Below are positions 35,343 to 43,904 of a DNA stretch of 64,000 nucleotides, piece by piece. The DNA lies in contig MAAO01000006.1 of NCBI GenBank assembly GCA_002163155.1, positions 1,240,001-1,304,000 of the forward strand, given 5' to 3'. Numbering within the stretch: position 1 is the first letter of the stretch; each line of letters starts with the position of its first letter. Both the position numbers and the translations under genes were made by a program. The notes under the pieces are model-generated. The model did not search any database. It saw only the letters and a list, made by a program, of their open reading frames with translations, and was not told where the DNA came from. Origin of the DNA: Halobacteriovorax marinus. Lineage in GTDB: Bacteria > Bdellovibrionota > Bacteriovoracia > Bacteriovoracales > Bacteriovoracaceae.

Positions 35343-35537
35343 ATGAATAAGGAAAAGAAATCTAATCTTAAGGACTATGCAGATGTGAGGGAGCGCAGTG
35401 ATTCTACTGTGAATCTCGTACGCACTCTTTGCGCGGAACATGTGAAAATTTATATCTATGATGTAACTAAAGACTCAGAGTGGGAAGATGACTCTTACGC
35501 TGAAGAGTCACAATATCCTCTAGGTGATTTCGAATAA
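35343..35537 (+). CDS. small acidic protein of unknown function (64 aa)
   Basis: Not recognised. It has a basic N-terminus, one cysteine (LCAEH) and a very acidic C-terminal third. No ribosome binding site precedes the ATG; instead TATAAT at 35333-35338 lies only four bases upstream, so a leaderless transcript is conceivable. Its stop is one base from the stop of the convergent lipoprotein gene. Confidence 0.5.
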   Translation: MNKEKKSNLKDYADVRERSDSTVNLVRTLCAEHVKIYIYDVTKDSEWEDDSYAEESQYPLGDFE

Positions 35538-35538
35538 T

Positions 35539-36372
35539 TTATTTAATGTAGTGAATATTCTCTATATGAGAAAGTACTCCTGGGTGATTGATCACTTTCA
35601 CTAGGGGAGCTCCTGTTAAGTTCAAGAGACCACCATTGGAAAAGTAAGTCCAGTTAAGAGCAAATTCAAACTTCTGTTCATAGACTTGTCCACCTGCTTC
35701 AATTTCTAATTCAAACTTGTAAACAGCATCGTTCTTGAGTCTAGATTGATTGGGGATAATCTCTTGGAGTTTAACGCTTAGTCTTTGGCACTTTCCTACA
35801 ACTAAATCTGCACCGTTTGCACAAAGAGAAAATAGATTGAGTAATTCCATACGCATTTTTGCTCTAAAATTCTTTGCCTGTAATAACACATCAATGGGAG
35901 TAATGAGAATGCTGGTGAGTTCTTCAGAGCTGGCCGCTACGCAATCTTTAGCAAGATCTCCTAGACCTGTTCCCGTATAAATAGGATCTGTGGGGACAGT
36001 TGTGACTTCTAAATAGAGAGTGTCGGTATTTACTTGAGCTATGATTTTCTCTGTCACTTCAATATTTTGATAAGAGAATTTACAGATATCACCTTCGTTT
36101 TTCGATAGGAGAAAAGTTACTGTTTTACTCGTTCTTAGAGTGAGGTTGCTTTTAAGCTCTTCACCTAGCATGGGTAGTTTTAAATTTTCAAGTTTCACTT
36201 CTGCATGTAAATTTGTTTTTAGAACTTTAAAATCAGCTGCTGTTAAACCATCAATAAAACCTTTTGGATTAGTGCCACCACTTCCAGTTCTTCGGCCACT
36301 TCCGTCTCCACACGAAAAAAGTAATAGGGAAAGAGAAAGGATAATGATTTTCTTAAGCTGTAAATTATTCAT
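35539..36372 (-). CDS. lipoprotein of unknown function (277 aa)
   Basis: The signal ends in the lipobox LFSC (Cys21), followed by a Gly/Ser/Arg-rich linker (GDGSGRRTGSGGTNP). The mature domain is a beta-rich sequence of about 240 residues with several cysteines and is not recognised. Its lysine-poor linker and Gly-rich tether suggest surface or periplasmic display. It stands alone and is convergent with the small acidic gene. Confidence 0.72.
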   Translation of the reverse strand: MNNLQLKKIIILSLSLLLFSCGDGSGRRTGSGGTNPKGFIDGLTAADFKVLKTNLHAEVKLENLKLPMLGEELKSNLTLRTSKTVTFLLSKNEGDICKFSYQNIEVTEKIIAQVNTDTLYLEVTTVPTDPIYTGTGLGDLAKDCVAASSEELTSILITPIDVLLQAKNFRAKMRMELLNLFSLCANGADLVVGKCQRLSVKLQEIIPNQSRLKNDAVYKFELEIEAGGQVYEQKFEFALNWTYFSNGGLLNLTGAPLVKVINHPGVLSHIENIHYIK

Positions 36373-36473
36373 GATTATAGGGTTCCCTAAAAGGTAAAAT
36401 TCACAAAAAGTTTTGGGTCTTCAAGTCGAAATCTTATCTATGAATAAAGGTTTTCACAAGGCATTTGATCAGA

Positions 36474-36502
36474 TTGACACAACTAAGGGCCAAGCGTATT
36501 TT
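36474..36502 (+). promoter_or_regulatory. sigma-70-type promoter
   Basis: A perfect TTGACA (36474-36479) and a TATTTT -10 (36497-36502) are separated by 17 bases. The promoter lies 34 bases before the ATG of the 107-residue secreted protein. Confidence 0.65.
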
Positions 36503-36536
36503 CCACCCAAATTAACCATTCTTACTGGAGTAAAGT

Positions 36537-36860
36537 ATGAAATCACTTACCGTTTTTCTTTTAGTGTCACTATCCATCTCTTCTAACGCTTCTTTTGTCA
36601 GCTGTTTTGATCAAGTTGAAAAAGATTATTACGAAAATGCGCGTAACGCTCGTTACACACAATTAAAGTCTGATTATGATTTCATTGCTACTGGCGAAGT
36701 TGTTGAATTTGGACGTAATGTAAGTTTTGGTCCTTATGAAGCTGATAAATTAGCTTTTCATGCCACAGGAAGTATCCACAGTGGTTGGTTTCACAAAGTT
36801 GTTATTGTAGACAGAATAACTTGTGAGATTAATGAAATCCAAATGGTAGAATCTGAATAG
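36537..36860 (+). CDS. small secreted protein of unknown function (107 aa)
   Basis: Not recognised. The signal peptide is MKSLTVFLLVSLSISSNA. The mature domain of about 89 residues has two cysteines (VSCFDQ and RITCEI), likely one disulfide. GGAG precedes the ATG, and the gene has its own promoter and terminator, so it is a clean single-gene unit. Confidence 0.72.
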   Translation: MKSLTVFLLVSLSISSNASFVSCFDQVEKDYYENARNARYTQLKSDYDFIATGEVVEFGRNVSFGPYEADKLAFHATGSIHSGWFHKVVIVDRITCEINEIQMVESE

Positions 36861-36867
36861 TAATACT

Positions 36868-36893
36868 AAGGCCACTTGTTGGTGGCCTTTTTT
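36868..36893 (+). terminator. rho-independent terminator
   Basis: AAGGCCAC (36868-36875) pairs with GTGGCCTT (36882-36889) around a six-base loop, followed by a T run to 36893. It follows the stop at 36860 by seven bases. Confidence 0.92.
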
Positions 36894-37014
36894 CACTTAA
36901 GCCATCCTAATTTCTAATAGTTACCCCTTAAATTCAAGAGTAAATGTTACGCAATGCGTTATCCTTCTTCCTAATCTATGCTATAAATCAGCTAATAACA
37001 TTTAAGGAGATTCC

Positions 37015-37533
37015 ATGAAACAATTCGCCATTGTGCTTATCGCACTTCTAAGTCTAAGTTCTAAGGCTTCTGTTGAAATCAACTGTAAGGCCCAGTCCAT
37101 TATGTCAGGCTCAGAACTGACAGTAAATATCACTCCAAAGGGTGATGAATTACTCTTAACTGTAATCGGTGGAGAGACTCCTGTGGCTGAATATATAAAT
37201 GCCATTGTTGAAGAAGATATGAGCAATATTAAAACTCTTCTTGCCTGTGGTGAGTTGGATGAATATGAGCAAGAGATGTGTGCTTATAAGTACGCCACAG
37301 ATAATGGTGTTCTTGAAACGAGAGTTTTCTTAGATGTGCAAATGATGCAAGTTTATGAAAGTGAAGGAATGGGGACTTTCTCCATTGATAAAGAGAAAAT
37401 TGCTAGTGCAGTGAGATATAATATCGGTGAGGCCTCTAAATTTGGTCAGGGCGGAGTGACTGTCTTCTTTGATAAAGAAGGAAGAGTCATTGGAAAGCTT
37501 CTAAACATGTTAGAAGTGATGGATTGTAAATAA
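37015..37533 (+). CDS. secreted protein of unknown function (172 aa)
   Basis: Not recognised. The signal peptide is MKQFAIVLIALLSLSSKA. The mature part is acidic with four cysteines (INCKA, LLACGE, EMCAY and the C-terminal MDCK). AAGGAG six bases before the ATG fixes the start. A small perfect palindrome, ACGCAATGCGT, lies at 36949-36959 in the upstream region. Confidence 0.72.
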   Translation: MKQFAIVLIALLSLSSKASVEINCKAQSIMSGSELTVNITPKGDELLLTVIGGETPVAEYINAIVEEDMSNIKTLLACGELDEYEQEMCAYKYATDNGVLETRVFLDVQMMQVYESEGMGTFSIDKEKIASAVRYNIGEASKFGQGGVTVFFDKEGRVIGKLLNMLEVMDCK

Positions 37534-37614
37534 GTTTCAACTGCTTAGGGGGCAACCTCTAAGCTTATTCAATAAATTTGCTGAAATAGCGAATCTTACC
37601 TTATAATACTCCTA

Positions 37615-38850
37615 GTGAAGAAAATTAAGAAAACAAACTACCAAGAATCTAAGACCTTTTGTATCATTCCGTGGATATCCATGGAGATTCAACACGACGG
37701 AAATATCTTTCCCTGTGGCCGTGGTCAATTCAATACACCCCTTGGAAATAGTAAAATCCAAACACCTGAAGATGTTTGGAATTCCAAAGGCCTTAAGGAA
37801 TTGCGCTTAGGAATGCTTGCGGGAAAGAAATCAGACTACTGTTCTGATTGCTACCGTATTGAGAGCTGCAACGGTGTGAGTCCTAGGAAGCAACATTTAA
37901 AATCTCATCAGAGTGAGCTAGCGCTAGTTGATGAAACTTTTGAGGATGGCTCTCTAGAAGTTTTCTCCCTAAAACATCTTGGTCTGCGCTTTTCTAATAC
38001 TTGTAATATTAAATGTAATTACTGTGATCATAACTTTTCTACTTCTTGGTTTAAGGATCAAAGAGCGTTAGGAATTGATCCCAAGCTCTTAGTTCATCAT
38101 CAACCCTTTGAAACCAAAGATGGTCTCATTGATTTTATCACGCGCAATCTTGCGGGACTTGAAAGTGTTTACATCGCAGGAGGGGAGCCTTTACTAGAGA
38201 AAGCTCACCTAGATTTTCTAGACCTTCTGATTAAAGAAGATAGATGTGATATCCAAATTACCTACAATACTAATCTCACTAAAATAACTTCTTTTGGAGC
38301 TTCTCTGTGTGAGCGCTGGAAGCACTTTGATCAGATTGTAATCGATGCCAGTATTGATTCCCATGGAGAGAGAAACGACTACATTAGATACGGCTCTAAG
38401 TTTAAAGATTTAGAAAATAATCTAAGAGAGCTCTCCAAGTATTCTAATATCCAAACTAGAATCTACTGTACGGTTTCCAAGTTTAATATTCTCACACTAG
38501 GAGAGTCGATTCTCTACTGGTTAGAGAATAAACTCATTAAAGAGAATTGCATTATCTTCAATGTTTTAGAATCTCCTAGAATGTATAATATTCAAACCCT
38601 CTCTAGTTCGCAGAAACTGCAAGTGAGCGAGAACTTTAAGGCCCTATCCAAACATCTCTTTCAGCACTATGAAATGGGGGGCGCCCTACAATTGAGCGCC
38701 AAATTAAAAGAGCTTTTAACCTTTCTGGGTGTGGCCGACTTATCTCACCTAGAAGAAGAGTTCGTTAAAAGGTGTACTACCTTGGATTCACTACGTGGAT
38801 GTGACTGGGTTAGTGTCTTTCCTGAACTAAATTCAATAGCTCTTGATTAA
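37615..38850 (+). CDS. radical SAM protein with N-terminal cysteine cluster domain
   Basis: The radical SAM motif is CNIKCNYC (C130, C134, C137). Before it, residues 14-90 form a SPASM/twitch-like unit: FCIIPW, DGNIFPCG, then CSDCYRIESC, giving cysteines 16, 34, 76, 79 and 85 for an auxiliary cluster. Having this unit N-terminal to the radical core fits the twitch-type arrangement often found in glycan or peptide maturation enzymes. The start is the GTG at 37615; a later ATG would cut off FCIIPW. The substrate is unknown, and no precursor-peptide gene is obvious. Confidence 0.85.
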   Translation: MKKIKKTNYQESKTFCIIPWISMEIQHDGNIFPCGRGQFNTPLGNSKIQTPEDVWNSKGLKELRLGMLAGKKSDYCSDCYRIESCNGVSPRKQHLKSHQSELALVDETFEDGSLEVFSLKHLGLRFSNTCNIKCNYCDHNFSTSWFKDQRALGIDPKLLVHHQPFETKDGLIDFITRNLAGLESVYIAGGEPLLEKAHLDFLDLLIKEDRCDIQITYNTNLTKITSFGASLCERWKHFDQIVIDASIDSHGERNDYIRYGSKFKDLENNLRELSKYSNIQTRIYCTVSKFNILTLGESILYWLENKLIKENCIIFNVLESPRMYNIQTLSSSQKLQVSENFKALSKHLFQHYEMGGALQLSAKLKELLTFLGVADLSHLEEEFVKRCTTLDSLRGCDWVSVFPELNSIALD

Positions 38851-38898
38851 GCGTCAAAAATCTGGGAAAACAGCCTATAATTTAAACCAAGAGTGAAT

Positions 38899-39105
38899 AT
38901 GTCTGATTTAGAAGTAAGAATCGTATCCCTAGAAGAGAAGTTTTCCCATCAAGATGAGCTTGTCTTTGAACTCAATAAAATTGTAGCTAATCAACAAGAA
39001 GTCATAGTGGAGCTTATTAAAGAAGTGAGATCTCTTGGACAGTTGAGCAATCAAGATGGATCTTCCATGTCTGGCCTTAAAGACGACGTTCCTCCGCACT
39101 ACTAA
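38899..39105 (+). CDS. slyX: SlyX-family protein
   Basis: The 68-residue protein is a coiled coil (LEVRIVSLEEKFSHQDELV, then LNKIVANQQEVIVEL) ending in the SlyX hallmark PPHY. SlyX is a small conserved protein of unknown biochemical function. The start is taken at the ATG at 38899 rather than the GTG six bases earlier. It follows the radical SAM gene by 48 bases and may be cotranscribed. Confidence 0.85.
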   Translation: MSDLEVRIVSLEEKFSHQDELVFELNKIVANQQEVIVELIKEVRSLGQLSNQDGSSMSGLKDDVPPHY

Positions 39106-39266
39106 ATTAAAGATTTCATTGGCAGTGCTACAAAGTTGGTGGCACTAAATATTTGCACAGCTCTGCTAATTCACTAATAACTCATCTCTCTATTTTCCCT
39201 TTTTACTCAAATTGATTTCATTTCTCAAATATGTAAACTCATTCTGGGTAGGACATGGAGTTAATT

Positions 39267-39620
39267 ATGAAAATGATTTTCAGCTCAATTCTCTTCGTCT
39301 GTTCATTAACAACTCTAAGCTTTGAATGTTCAAATGTCTTAGAGGCCACTATTAAGAGAAAACTCTCAAGCGAGCAAACTCTTGTGCAGGTTCTCTTTAA
39401 GAAAATTCTTGCCCCGAGTGAGAAGTATCAAGATCACTGGGGCATGAGAAAAGTGGTCATTAACCGCGAAAAATTTCCCGTTTACTATTTTAGATCAGTT
39501 GTTGAGTTACGCTTAAAGTGTGAAAAATCTCAGTGTTCTCCGCAATTTTTTCACAACGCCTACCTTCTATCGCCCAATACCTGTCGAATATTGAAGAAAG
39601 CGCTGCTTTTTGTGCACTAA
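39267..39620 (+). CDS. small secreted protein of unknown function (117 aa)
   Basis: Not recognised. The signal peptide is MKMIFSSILFVCSLTTLSF. The mature domain is basic with several cysteines (FECSN, KCEKSQC, NTCR). The start is set at 39267 because GGAG lies six bases upstream; the longer frame adds four residues without a site. No partner is evident. Confidence 0.65.
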   Translation: MKMIFSSILFVCSLTTLSFECSNVLEATIKRKLSSEQTLVQVLFKKILAPSEKYQDHWGMRKVVINREKFPVYYFRSVVELRLKCEKSQCSPQFFHNAYLLSPNTCRILKKALLFVH

Positions 39621-39656
39621 GTTGTTAAAAGCTGATTTATTTTGATTAGTTAAGCT

Positions 39657-39684
39657 TTGCACTTGGTGTTTTCACTTCTATAAT
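39657..39684 (+). promoter_or_regulatory. sigma-70-type promoter of glpX
   Basis: TTGCAC (39657-39662) and a perfect TATAAT (39679-39684) are 16 bases apart, about 50 bases before the glpX start. Confidence 0.6.
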
Positions 39685-39739
39685 TTCTTATAATATCTAT
39701 CATTTTAACTAATATTAAATATTACAGGAGTGCATGGGC

Positions 39740-40693
39740 ATGAACAGAAATTTGGCCTTAGAATTTGTAAGAGTAACTGAAATGGCAGCGATAGCTTCTG
39801 CTCGTCTCATGGGACGTGGGGATGAAAAAGCAGCTGACCAAGCAGCAGTAGACGCAATGAGAACAATGCTTGATTCCGTAGAATGTAAAGCGACAGTTGT
39901 TATTGGTGAAGGTGAGAGAGATGAAGCTCCTATGCTTTACATCGGTGAGAAAGTTGGATCTGGAAACGGACCTGAACTAGAAATCGCTCTTGATCCACTT
40001 GAGGGAACTACAGTTTGTGCCCACGGTGGTTACAACTCGATTTCCGTTATGGCGATTGCTGAAAAAGGAAAACTACTTCACGCTCCTGATACTTACATGA
40101 AGAAGATTGCTGTAGGTAGAATTGGAAAAGGAATTATCGACATTAATGAAAGTGCTACTGAGAATCTTAAGAGATTAGCAGAAGCTAAGAAATGTCGCCT
40201 GCAAGATTTAACTGTTGCGGTTTTAGATAGAGAACGTCATACCGATCTTATTGAAGAAATCAGATCTATTGGTGCGAGAATTCAACTCATCGGTGACGGT
40301 GATGTTTCAGCGGCGATTGCTTGTTGTGAGCCTGACGCTGGAATTGATATGTTACTTGGAACTGGTGGAGCGCCTGAGGGTGTTATTGCTGCTGCAGCTC
40401 TAAGATGTATGGGTGGAGACTTTCAAGGAATTCTTCAACCAAGAAATGAAGAAGAAATTGTAAGAGCTAAGGCCATGGGCGTAGATGACATTACAAAAGT
40501 ATTTACTATAGAAGAACTGGCAAGTGGGCACGTAATGTTCTGTGCAACTGGTGTGACTTCTGGAAACTTCCTAGATGGTGTACAATTTACTCCTTGGGGT
40601 GCAAAGACTCACAGTATCGTTATGAGAAGTAAGTCGGGAACAGTGAGAAAAATTACTGCTGAACACCACTTTGATACAAAACCACGCTATTAA
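39740..40693 (+). CDS. glpX: class II fructose-1,6-bisphosphatase
   Basis: GlpX removes the 1-phosphate from fructose 1,6-bisphosphate in gluconeogenesis. The Li-sensitive phosphatase motifs are present: IGEGERDEAPMLYIGE and ALDPLEGTT, plus GTGGAPEGV. The family starts MNRNLALEFVRVTE, so the second ATG at 39740 is preferred (AGGAG nine bases upstream); the ATG at 39734 has only three bases to the same site. At 317 aa it is full length. A START-domain gene follows after 13 bases. Confidence 0.95.
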   Translation: MNRNLALEFVRVTEMAAIASARLMGRGDEKAADQAAVDAMRTMLDSVECKATVVIGEGERDEAPMLYIGEKVGSGNGPELEIALDPLEGTTVCAHGGYNSISVMAIAEKGKLLHAPDTYMKKIAVGRIGKGIIDINESATENLKRLAEAKKCRLQDLTVAVLDRERHTDLIEEIRSIGARIQLIGDGDVSAAIACCEPDAGIDMLLGTGGAPEGVIAAAALRCMGGDFQGILQPRNEEEIVRAKAMGVDDITKVFTIEELASGHVMFCATGVTSGNFLDGVQFTPWGAKTHSIVMRSKSGTVRKITAEHHFDTKPRY

Positions 40694-40706
40694 TAAAGGA
40701 TGATCA

Positions 40707-41132
40707 ATGGCCAGTGTAAGTAAAACAGAAATTTTTGATGTAGAGATTGAGAAAATTTATAGTGTTATTGAAAACTATGAATCTTATCCTGATTTTGTTG
40801 AAGGTGTGAGCTCTATTAATGTTCTTGAACAAGACGATAATGGTGCACGTGTTGAATACGGATTGAACTTCATTAAGAAATTTAAGTATATACTGGCCCT
40901 GACTCACAATAAACCAACATCTGTGAGCTGGGAGTTTGAAAAAGGTGATCTCTTTAAAAAGAACACTGGCTCTTGGCAATTAAAAGATCTTGGTGATGGA
41001 ACAACTGAAGTGACTTACTCACTTGATATTGAAGTGAAAGGTTTTGTTCCAAAGAAAATTATTACTAAGTTAACGGATACGTCTCTACCTTCAATGATGA
41101 AGTCGTACCGTGAACGTGCTAAGAACTTATAG
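40707..41132 (+). CDS. COQ10/RatA-type START-domain protein
   Basis: The 141-residue SRPBCC fold begins ASVSKTEIFDVEIEKIYSVI, continues NYESYPDFVEGVSS and ends in a long helix (LTDTSLPSMMKSYRERAK). These match the polyketide-cyclase-like branch that includes COQ10 and RatA, which bind hydrophobic ligands such as quinones. Ligand identity cannot be read. AAGGAT upstream supports the start. It probably forms an operon with glpX, the 108-aa gene and yggS. Confidence 0.82.
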   Translation: MASVSKTEIFDVEIEKIYSVIENYESYPDFVEGVSSINVLEQDDNGARVEYGLNFIKKFKYILALTHNKPTSVSWEFEKGDLFKKNTGSWQLKDLGDGTTEVTYSLDIEVKGFVPKKIITKLTDTSLPSMMKSYRERAKNL

Positions 41133-41140
41133 GAGAAGAT

Positions 41141-41467
41141 ATGACTTCAAAGAAAGATAAAGATTCTCCTTTAAGTGAAGTGATTAAGAAAGTTGTCTCA
41201 ATTGGTGTTGGTGCAGCTTTCATGACTGAAGATACAGTTAAGAATTTACTCCACGATCTACCGCTACCAAAAGATATTGTTAATGGTCTCATTAATAATG
41301 CTAAGTCAGCTAAGGAAGACTTTTCAAACTCTGTAAGAGAAGAGATTAGGCAGCACCTTAGTAAGGTAGATCCTAAGCGACTCATAGAAGATGTTATTGA
41401 AGATTATGACATTGAAGTGAGTGCTAAAATTTCTTTTAAGAAGAAAAATAAATCAGAGAATGAATAG
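41141..41467 (+). CDS. conserved small protein of unknown function (108 aa)
   Basis: The protein is mostly helical with a glycine-rich start (KKVVSIGVGAAFMTEDTVKN), then PLPKDIVNGLINNAKSAKEDF, resembling phasin-like or polyhydroxyalkanoate-associated helical proteins in texture only. The basic C-terminus is KKKNKSENE. AGGAGAAGAT fixes the start, eight bases after the START-domain gene. Its last eight bases overlap the yggS start. Confidence 0.7.
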   Translation: MTSKKDKDSPLSEVIKKVVSIGVGAAFMTEDTVKNLLHDLPLPKDIVNGLINNAKSAKEDFSNSVREEIRQHLSKVDPKRLIEDVIEDYDIEVSAKISFKKKNKSENE

Positions 41468-42179
41468 AAGAGATCTTTTAAATTTTCGTTTTAAAAACTT
41501 AAAGAAGAAGATTGTTCAAATCAATTCTCCCCATAAGAAGAGTGACCTCACTGTCGTTGCGGTCACTAAATATTCTCCCATTGAAGATATCGAAATTTCC
41601 TATGACATAGGTCATAGGCACTTTGGTGAGAACCGCGTGCTTGATCTGCAAGAAAAAGCAGAACATATGCTGGATTTAGGGTTTGATGATATCTCTTGGC
41701 ATTTCATTGGGAATCTTCAATCTAAGAAAGTGAACCGCTTACTCAAAATTCCTGGTCTTGGTTTTATTCACTCCATTGATTCATTGTCTCTGCTTGAAAC
41801 GATTTTAAAAAAGTCGGACCAATTTCGCGGCGAGAGGTTGGGATTATTCTTACAGGTGAACACATCAGATGAAGCAGAGAAACAAGGTTTTGACTCCTAC
41901 GATAAACTAGCTGGTGCTGTTAATCTCTTCTTAGAAGCAACTGATTCAAAGTTCTATTTCGCGGGTCTAATGACTATGGGAAAATTAAGAACTGATAACT
42001 TTGAAAAAGATGCACGCCACTGTTTTCAGAAATTAAAAGAACATCGCTCACACTTGTCTGATGACTTTGGGCTTAATAAACTCGCCCTTTCCATGGGAAT
42101 GAGTAGTGACTTTGAAATTGCCATCGATGAAAGTACAGATTTCATTCGTGTGGGCTCTTCTCTCTACGCAGAAGAGTAA
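41460..42179 (+). CDS. YggS-family pyridoxal phosphate homeostasis protein
   Basis: The protein is a PLP-binding TIM-barrel protein that buffers free PLP. The PLP lysine is K37 in VVAVTKYSP. Other signatures are FGENRVLDLQEK, WHFIGNLQSKKV, FLQVNTSDEAEKQGF, LMTMG and LSMGMSSDFEIAI. The start at 41460 (ATGA overlap region with the previous gene) matches the usual length of about 230-240 aa. Confidence 0.95.
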   Translation: MNRRDLLNFRFKNLKKKIVQINSPHKKSDLTVVAVTKYSPIEDIEISYDIGHRHFGENRVLDLQEKAEHMLDLGFDDISWHFIGNLQSKKVNRLLKIPGLGFIHSIDSLSLLETILKKSDQFRGERLGLFLQVNTSDEAEKQGFDSYDKLAGAVNLFLEATDSKFYFAGLMTMGKLRTDNFEKDARHCFQKLKEHRSHLSDDFGLNKLALSMGMSSDFEIAIDESTDFIRVGSSLYAEE

Positions 42180-42385
42180 ATCCAATTAATCTAATTTCTC
42201 CATGCTCACCATCTAATTTTTAACAAAATACTGAGTAAGTTACTGTAATTAAATGATTTTTTGCTCTATAATAATGATCTAATCACATTTATAAGTTTGA
42301 CTTCTAACGTCATAATTGGATAAATCATACTTGTAAAACTAATAAGAAAACCGATTTACCCATACCTACATATAGGAGTAGAGAG

Positions 42386-43333
42386 ATGACACAAGAAACT
42401 AAGAGAGAAGTACCAAGGTTAAGCCTACTAAGTTACATCAATGGTTCTAGTGCTGATCAAGCTACTTTTGTAAGTGAGTTGATGAAGGGTTTAAAAGAAT
42501 ACGGGTTTATCATTTTAAAAGATCACACTGTTGATCAAGGTAAAGTTGATAAGGCCTATGAGTACTTAAGTGAGTTCTATGCACTTCCTACTGATGTTAA
42601 AGTTAAATATAGCGGTGACAATGGTGGGCAACGAGGTTACACGCCTTTTAAAGTTGAACACGCCAAGAATAACGACAATCCAGATTTAAAAGAATTCTGG
42701 CATGTGGGAAGAGATTTAAGTGCCACTTCTCAGTACAAGGGAATCTACCCTGATAATGTTTGGCCTAGTGAAATCCCAGAGTTTGAGCAAACTTTTAAAG
42801 AGCTCTATAGTTCAATGGATACCTCTGCCAATATCCTTTTAGAAGCAATTGGTCGTGGCCTTGATGTTCCACAAGACTTCTTCCAAGGAATGATTGACGA
42901 TGGAAACTCAATTCTAAGAGCGATTCATTATCCACCAACTAAAGGTGAAGATACCATGAATTCTATAAGAGCTGCTGCTCACGAAGATATTAACCTTATT
43001 ACAATGTTAGTAGGGGCCACTGAGAGTGGTTTAGAGTTACTAGATAAAGATGGAACTTGGTTACCAGTTGTTTCTTCTCCTGGAGAAATCGTTGTTGATA
43101 CGGGAGATATGATGAGTCGTCTAACTAACGAAATTCTTCCGGCAACTACTCATAGAGTTGTTAATCCTACGAATGATGGTTCAAGAAGATTCTCCATGCC
43201 TTACTTTGTTCATCCTCATTCAAATGCTTCACTTGCTTGTTTAGAGAGTTGTGTAGGGGAGAAGAAGTTACATGAAGATATTACTGCAGGTGATTTTCTA
43301 ACTCAGAGATTAAAAGAGATTGGTCTTTACTAA
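42386..43333 (+). CDS. isopenicillin-N-synthase-family 2-oxoglutarate/Fe(II) oxygenase
   Basis: The enzyme has the DIOX_N-type N-terminal domain (GFIILKDHTVDQG, residues 40-52) and a double-stranded beta-helix core with iron ligands H199 and D201 (AHEDINLIT) and H256 (THRVV), and the co-substrate arginine R268 in RRFS. Its length of 315 aa is typical. The substrate is unknown. AGGAG is followed by the ATG after seven bases, and a bidirectional terminator follows the gene. Confidence 0.92.
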   Translation: MTQETKREVPRLSLLSYINGSSADQATFVSELMKGLKEYGFIILKDHTVDQGKVDKAYEYLSEFYALPTDVKVKYSGDNGGQRGYTPFKVEHAKNNDNPDLKEFWHVGRDLSATSQYKGIYPDNVWPSEIPEFEQTFKELYSSMDTSANILLEAIGRGLDVPQDFFQGMIDDGNSILRAIHYPPTKGEDTMNSIRAAAHEDINLITMLVGATESGLELLDKDGTWLPVVSSPGEIVVDTGDMMSRLTNEILPATTHRVVNPTNDGSRRFSMPYFVHPHSNASLACLESCVGEKKLHEDITAGDFLTQRLKEIGLY

Positions 43334-43364
43334 GTAATTCAATTTTAAATTATTATAAAAAAAG

Positions 43365-43389
43365 AACCTCCGTAATGGAGGTTTTTTTT
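43365..43389. terminator. bidirectional rho-independent terminator
   Basis: AACCTCC (43365-43371) pairs with GGAGGTT (43377-43383) around five bases, flanked by an A run on the left and eight T residues on the right. It serves the oxygenase gene and, on the minus strand, the gene ending at 43397. Confidence 0.92.
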
Positions 43390-43396
43390 GGCGTTT

Positions 43397-43813
43397 TTAA
43401 ATTTCTATAACGATAACATCTTCAGATTCTTCTGCTGGAGCTTTTGAAATGACTCCAATTCCTTCTGGATGATTCTTAATATATTCTATTATCAAATCAT
43501 CCTTCGCTAATTGTTTCGGGGGATGGGCCCTACCTGAAAATAATCTTCTTCTCCAGTAAGAAAGAAATTGATTGGCGTCCATGTCGATAACTTCTTCCAA
43601 GAAAAATCTAAAAGACTTATTGTTCACAGGTAGATGAACGGGGAGAATTCTCTTTCCTGATTCCCAGTAGAGTTTATTTCCAAGAAAGATACTCTTCACA
43701 ACTTCTTTATTCACACTTTCAGTATTTAAATTCTTTGAACTTAAAACAAAGAACTCTGCCCCAAGTGAGGAGAGAGAGAAAGCTAAAGAGAATACGAGAA
43801 ACATTATTTTCAT
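43397..43813 (-). CDS. small phosphate-binding-protein-like exported protein
   Basis: A signal peptide (MKIMFLVFSLAFSLSSLG) is followed by a single half-size substrate-binding domain: VVKSIFLGNKLYWESGKRI, then LSYWRRRLFSGRA and HPEGIGVIS. This is the pattern of short PstS-like proteins of about 140 aa. It probably binds a small anion in the periplasm. It is divergent from the porin-like and kinase genes, an arrangement that suggests a ligand sensor module. Confidence 0.8.
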   Translation of the reverse strand: MKIMFLVFSLAFSLSSLGAEFFVLSSKNLNTESVNKEVVKSIFLGNKLYWESGKRILPVHLPVNNKSFRFFLEEVIDMDANQFLSYWRRRLFSGRAHPPKQLAKDDLIIEYIKNHPEGIGVISKAPAEESEDVIVIEI

Positions 43814-43904
43814 AATTTGATCTTAATTTGGAAGTTGATATTGAATAATATAATTTTATAGGTAAAATCAAATTATACAACATAAAATTATTGGAAATAA
43901 ACTA

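Noticed and set aside
39139-39157. Sigma-54-like TGGCAC...TTGCA promoter
   Set aside because: The gap between the two elements is seven bases instead of five, so the site would not fit sigma-54.
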